The notes beneath the pieces were generated by a model that was not told the origin of the DNA, did not search any database, and saw only the letters and a program-made list of their open reading frames with translations. Both the position numbers and the translations under genes were made by a program. Of a stretch of 64,000 nucleotides of DNA, positions 54,473 to 64,000 are shown in pieces. The stretch covers positions 2,345,501-2,409,500 of the forward strand of contig NZ_CALSBP010000002.1 of NCBI RefSeq assembly GCF_943373825.1. The letters are read 5' to 3'. Position 1 is the stretch's first letter. Each line of letters starts with the position of its first letter. The stretch is from Aquimarina spinulae. GTDB taxonomy: Bacteria > Bacteroidota > Bacteroidia > Flavobacteriales > Flavobacteriaceae.

Positions 54473-55471
54473 ATGAAAACAATTAATGTAGTAGATAATA
54501 TAGGTGTCCCTAAATACAAACAGATCATTTCATCAATTGAAAGTGCTATTTTATCTGGGGAGTATAAACGTGGAGATAAACTACCATCAATTAACAGTGT
54601 AAAGCTTCGGTTTTCCCTTTCGAGAGATACCGTATTACTCGCCTACAATGATTTAAAAGTAAGAGGAATTGTAAATTCTGTTCCTGGTAAAGGGTATTAT
54701 GTAAAAAGTGAAAGTATTGAAATCGCCCAAAAGATTTTTTTACTGTTTGATGAATTAAATGCCTTTAAAGAAGATTTGTATAATTCTTTTTTAAAAAGCT
54801 TAAATAATAATGTAGAGGTAGACATTTATTTTCATCATTTCAATTATGATGTATTTAGCAAATTGATTTATGACAATATTGGTAACTACAATTATTATGT
54901 TATCATGCCTGCCAATCTAAATGATATTCCTTCTGTTTTAGATATACTCCCTCAAGACAAAGTGTACATACTGGATCAAACTCGTCAAGAGCTTGCTCAA
55001 TACCCTGCTATTCATCAAAATTTTAAGAAAGATATTCTAACTGGTTTGGTAAAGGGGCTTCATCTTTTAAAAAAATACCAAAAACTAGTACTCCTTTTTC
55101 AGGAACAGAAACAACCTTCGGGAATGTTTGAAGGTTTTGAAATGTTTTGCAATACGTATCACTTTAATAGTGAAGTAATTGACTCTCTTGAAGAAAGAAC
55201 ATTAACTAAAGGAGAAGTTTATATAATTCCAGACGACAGAAGTCTTATTCGTATCATAAAAAAAATCAAAGAGGTAGAGTTTACTCTTGCAAAAGATATT
55301 GGTATCATATCCTATAATGATACACTTCTTAAAGAAATTGTAGAAGGAGGTATAACCACTATTTCTACCGATTTCAATAAAATGGGAGAGCGCTTAGCCG
55401 AAATGATCATGAATAAAGAACAAATTAGAATCGAAAACATAAATAATCTAATCTTAAGAAACTCTCTTTAG
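54473..55471 (+). CDS. GntR-family regulator with sugar-binding-type C-terminal domain
   Basis: 332 aa. The N-terminal 75 residues are a GntR winged helix: KYKQIISSIESAILSGEYKRG, DKLPSINSVKLRFSLSRDTV and a wing RGIVNSVPGKGYYV. The rest resembles a periplasmic-binding/LacI-type ligand domain (IGIISYNDTLLKEIVEGGIT near the end). This domain pair is common for Bacteroidota PUL regulators that sense a sugar. It is the first gene of the plus-strand arm and probably regulates both arms through the dyad at 54424. Confidence 0.88.
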   Translation: MKTINVVDNIGVPKYKQIISSIESAILSGEYKRGDKLPSINSVKLRFSLSRDTVLLAYNDLKVRGIVNSVPGKGYYVKSESIEIAQKIFLLFDELNAFKEDLYNSFLKSLNNNVEVDIYFHHFNYDVFSKLIYDNIGNYNYYVIMPANLNDIPSVLDILPQDKVYILDQTRQELAQYPAIHQNFKKDILTGLVKGLHLLKKYQKLVLLFQEQKQPSGMFEGFEMFCNTYHFNSEVIDSLEERTLTKGEVYIIPDDRSLIRIIKKIKEVEFTLAKDIGIISYNDTLLKEIVEGGITTISTDFNKMGERLAEMIMNKEQIRIENINNLILRNSL

Positions 55472-55474
55472 CTT

Positions 55475-56380
55475 TTGTATCAAATAAATCACATAAAACA
55501 ACAAATACATCCTAAGCATCATATTGAACTTTTAACCGCAGATCAAAGTTCGAGTGCTATAATAGCTTTAAATTTAGGAGGAAGCGTACAAAGACTATCC
55601 ATTAAAGGCAAAAGTATAATAGCAGGGTTAGAATTATTAGATTATAATACTACCTATGCCTCTGCTGTTTTATTTCCTTTTGCCAATAGAGTAAAGAATG
55701 GAAAATATAGTTTTAAAGACAAACAGTACACCTTAGACTTAAATGTAAAAGAAGAAAACAATGCTTTACACGGTCTAATATATAATAAAACCTTTCAATT
55801 TATAAAAGAAGAAATTTGTGTTGATCATGCTACTGTAACCATTGGCTATGAAGAAACTAAAAGAGTAAAAGGATTTCCTTTTAAATACACTATATATTTA
55901 ACATACACTTTATCTGCTAATGCTTTAGAGCTCTCTGTGGCTGTAATCAATACGGATCAAACCCCTTTTCCTTTTACTATTGGCTGGCACCCATATTTTT
56001 TAAGTAGTGATTTACACGAGAGTTTTCTTACTGTTGAAAGCAATAAAAAGCTAGTATTCGACAAGGATATGATCCCTATGAAGATTAAGGATATTACTAT
56101 AAAAGGGCCTATCCAGATCAAAGACAGACTGTTTGATGATTGCTATATTCTTAATACTAATTCAGCAAAATTTAATACCCCTGACTATTGTTTGATGCTT
56201 GAGTCTTCTTCTGAAGAAAATTATCTGCAAGTATTTACGCCTGAAAAAAGAAATATAATAGCCCTCGAACCCAAAACAGGGCCATCTAATAGTTTTAATA
56301 ACAAACTCGGATTAAGCACCCTGAATCCAAAAGAAACCTATAAGATAAATTGGAAAATTAAACTTCAGAACAATGAATAA
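55475..56380 (+). CDS. Aldose 1-epimerase (GalM-like), TTG start
   Basis: 301 aa from a TTG start three bases after the regulator stop; no ATG is available before the conserved core. The catalytic His pair lies in NALHGLIY and IGWHPYF, and the catalytic Glu in IALEPKTGPSNSFNN near the C-terminus. It interconverts alpha and beta anomers of glucose or galactose. No signal peptide, so cytoplasmic. The position fits processing of sugars released by the neighbouring glycosidases. It overlaps the next gene by eight bases. Confidence 0.86.
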   Translation: MYQINHIKQQIHPKHHIELLTADQSSSAIIALNLGGSVQRLSIKGKSIIAGLELLDYNTTYASAVLFPFANRVKNGKYSFKDKQYTLDLNVKEENNALHGLIYNKTFQFIKEEICVDHATVTIGYEETKRVKGFPFKYTIYLTYTLSANALELSVAVINTDQTPFPFTIGWHPYFLSSDLHESFLTVESNKKLVFDKDMIPMKIKDITIKGPIQIKDRLFDDCYILNTNSAKFNTPDYCLMLESSSEENYLQVFTPEKRNIIALEPKTGPSNSFNNKLGLSTLNPKETYKINWKIKLQNNE

Positions 56381-58376
56381 AAATGCTCTATTTATACTAA
56401 TTTCGGTTCTCATATCGTGTTTTGGTTGTAAAAAACAAACAAAGGTAACATCACCCGTCATTACCCCAAAAAAATACCTCTCGTATAGTAAAAACATCCT
56501 CAATTATAGCGTTACTCCAAAAGATTCTACAGATAAGTCTGGGTTGATGTTTTCGGATCAGGGAGCATGGTTTGCTTATAGTTTTCCTGATTCAATTCGC
56601 CCTTCTCCCGGGTTCTCAGGGCCTTTTTTAATGACTCAGCAAAATGGAATTTGGTGCAGTGAGATGCTTGTAAAACTAAATATTAGAGACATTTCATGGA
56701 GTGAATATAAAACAACCGCATACAACAGTCATTTAGAACAGACCTTTACAAACAATGATCTAATACTAAAACAAAAACTAGTATTTGCCTCTGGACATTC
56801 GGCATTAATACAGTATACTCTTACCAACAAAACCGATAGAACCATTGAGTTAGCGTATAATTGGAAAAACAAGCAGCTTTTAACAAAAACGCTAAGATTA
56901 GAATCGACAGAAAATAAAATCTCTATACACTCCACAAAATCAAATGCTACGGGATATATTGTATTTCCTGATGAAACAAAAATCACAAGCACCGATAGTT
57001 CTTATACTACTAAGAGCCAGCAACTACATTTAAAACCAAAAACGACTAAAGAGATTGTGGTTTCTCAGACCTTTATTTTTCCCGAATACTCCTGGGAAGA
57101 AGAACAAAAAACGATCGCTACTATTGATTTCGACACTATTTTAAGTAAGCGCAGCATCGAAAAAGAAACACAGTTAACCTCTTTGATCGACGCAAGAAAA
57201 GAAAAGTTTCAAGATGATAAATATGCCAAATTAATGGCCAAAGCGCATCTTACCTTACAAAACAATTGGCGTATTCCTGCAGGAGAAATACAACACGAAG
57301 GGTTGTTCCCCAGTTATCACTACAAGTGGTTTAACGGGTTTTGGTCATGGGATTCGTGGAAACACGCTGTTGGATTATCCTATTACAATACAGAATTAGC
57401 CAAAAAACAAATGCGATTAATGTTCGAATTTCAGAATGAAGATGGTTTTGTAGCAGATTGCGTATACAGAGATACAAGCATAGAAGAGCATAACTATCGA
57501 GATACAAAACCACCATTATCTGCATGGGCAGTAATTAAAATTTATGAAAAAGATCATGATCTTGATTTTGTAAAAGAATTGTATCCTAAGCTTAAAAAAT
57601 ACCATTACTGGTGGTATCAAAAACGAGATCATGATAAAGACGGACTATGTGAGTATGGATCTACCGACGGAAGTCTTGTTGCTGCCAAATGGGAAAGTGG
57701 TATGGATAATGCCATTCGTTTTGACGATTCTAAAATTCTTAAAAATGAAGAAGGAGCCTATTCTTTGGATCAGGAAAGTGTTGATCTTAATGCGTACCTC
57801 TATGCAGAAAAACTGCATTTAGAAAAACTTGCAGAAGCTATTCAGAAAGATGATGATGTAAAACAATACCAGGTAGAAGCAAAAAAATTAAAAGAAACAA
57901 TTCAAAACCAATTCTATGACCCCGCAGATGGTTGGTTTTATGATACAAACCTAAACGGAACAACATTTATAAAAGGAGAAGGTAGTGAAGGGTGGACACC
58001 TCTTTGGGCAAATGTAGCAACCCAAAAGCAAGCAGAAGCTGTGAAAAATAAGATGATGAATCCCAGTAAATTCTACACCAAAATGCCTTTTCAGACCATG
58101 TCTGCAGATCATCCAAAGTTTGATCCTTTAAAAGGTTATTGGAGAGGTCCTAATTGGCTGGATCAATCTTATTTTGGTGTAAAAGGATTACGCAATTATG
58201 GATTCGATAAAGAAGCAGATCAGGCTACTGCACAAATCATCGAAGGAGCAGAAGGGTTATTAGAAAAAGGGAAAGCAATTCGAGAAAATTATCACCCATT
58301 AACAGGACAAGGCTTACATGCACAAAATTTTAGCTGGAGTGCAGCACACATTATAATGTTATTAATAAAGGAATAG
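56373..58376 (+). CDS. GH63-like (trehalase-fold) alpha-glucosidase lipoprotein
   Basis: 667 aa with lipobox CFGC (Cys19). An N-terminal beta domain (about 40-250) is followed by an (alpha/alpha)6 barrel with KWFNGFWSWDSWKHAV (probable acid Asp327), EYGSTDGSLVAAKWESGMDN, and ENYHPLTGQGLHAQNFSWSAAH with Glu638 as probable base. This is the GH63/GH37/MGH1-like clan, whose members cut alpha-glucosides, including alpha-1,2-linked glucose. The lipobox places it in the envelope. It overlaps the epimerase gene and abuts the kinase-lyase fusion without a gap. GH37 trehalase is the main alternative. Confidence 0.78.
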   Translation: MNKNALFILISVLISCFGCKKQTKVTSPVITPKKYLSYSKNILNYSVTPKDSTDKSGLMFSDQGAWFAYSFPDSIRPSPGFSGPFLMTQQNGIWCSEMLVKLNIRDISWSEYKTTAYNSHLEQTFTNNDLILKQKLVFASGHSALIQYTLTNKTDRTIELAYNWKNKQLLTKTLRLESTENKISIHSTKSNATGYIVFPDETKITSTDSSYTTKSQQLHLKPKTTKEIVVSQTFIFPEYSWEEEQKTIATIDFDTILSKRSIEKETQLTSLIDARKEKFQDDKYAKLMAKAHLTLQNNWRIPAGEIQHEGLFPSYHYKWFNGFWSWDSWKHAVGLSYYNTELAKKQMRLMFEFQNEDGFVADCVYRDTSIEEHNYRDTKPPLSAWAVIKIYEKDHDLDFVKELYPKLKKYHYWWYQKRDHDKDGLCEYGSTDGSLVAAKWESGMDNAIRFDDSKILKNEEGAYSLDQESVDLNAYLYAEKLHLEKLAEAIQKDDDVKQYQVEAKKLKETIQNQFYDPADGWFYDTNLNGTTFIKGEGSEGWTPLWANVATQKQAEAVKNKMMNPSKFYTKMPFQTMSADHPKFDPLKGYWRGPNWLDQSYFGVKGLRNYGFDKEADQATAQIIEGAEGLLEKGKAIRENYHPLTGQGLHAQNFSWSAAHIIMLLIKE

Positions 58377-64000
<5,624 letters not shown>

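Overview
The window is AT-rich bacterial DNA from a member of the Bacteroidota, most likely a marine Flavobacteriaceae (an Aquimarina-like genus is a guess). The evidence is a SusC/SusD pair with co-directional lipoprotein glycosidases, many lipobox signal peptides, TAnnTTTG-type promoter elements, the pdxA/DUF177/rpmF/fabH/accB/accC block, and several very short genes, two of them for double-glycine-leader peptides. Both ends cut through genes: a PhzF-like protein at the left and a GH2 beta-galactosidase at the right.

Layout. 1-2743: a plus-strand operon for small-metabolite or amino-acid turnover (two PhzF-like isomerases, a RidA-type deaminase, an M29 aminopeptidase). 2808-9624: ribE facing away from pdxA, then YceD-like DUF177, L32, FabH and the biotin carboxyl carrier and carboxylase subunits of acetyl-CoA carboxylase. 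9836-13314: a DAO-type oxidoreductase, MtgA, a GreA/GreB-like protein and a lipoprotein alpha/beta hydrolase, with a 161-bp nested palindromic element before the hydrolase. 13416-18149: a 39-aa GG-containing peptide, RecJ, an AhpD-like protein and a NarL-type two-component system. 18375-24718: conserved hypotheticals, an M50-like protease, RsmI, DoxX, Tdk and Alr. 24820-33783: MscL, Asd, an M14 carboxypeptidase, a second DoxX, an S9 oligopeptidase lipoprotein and a membrane-anchored TPR-AraC regulator. 34080-36366: an accessory patch of small orphan genes, an HTH protein and a frame-disrupted gene. 36489-43838: an ABC ATPase, LpxH-like hydrolase, QueD, a tandemly duplicated cysteine-rich peptide gene, an enoyl-CoA hydratase, a MATE exporter, a GNAT enzyme, a Usp protein and tRNA-Ala(GGC).

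44011-64000 is one polysaccharide-utilisation locus of two divergent operons. The minus-strand arm encodes SusC, SusD, a giant FG-GAP/ASPIC lipoprotein and a GH89 alpha-N-acetylglucosaminidase. The plus-strand arm encodes a GntR regulator, an aldose 1-epimerase, a GH63-like glucosidase, a 1013-aa fusion of an APH-type kinase, an M23 peptidase and an AGXT2L-type phospholyase, and a GH2 beta-galactosidase. The fused kinase and lyase match the two steps of hydroxylysine breakdown. The alpha-glucosidase and beta-galactosidase are the two activities needed to strip the Glc-Gal disaccharide from collagen hydroxylysine. I therefore propose, as inference, a locus for using collagen-type glucosyl-galactosyl-hydroxylysine.

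The second highlight is the pair of cysteine-rich peptides at 39044-39764. Their leaders are nearly identical and their six cysteines are mirror-symmetric about a central glycine turn, which predicts a helical hairpin with three nested disulfides.
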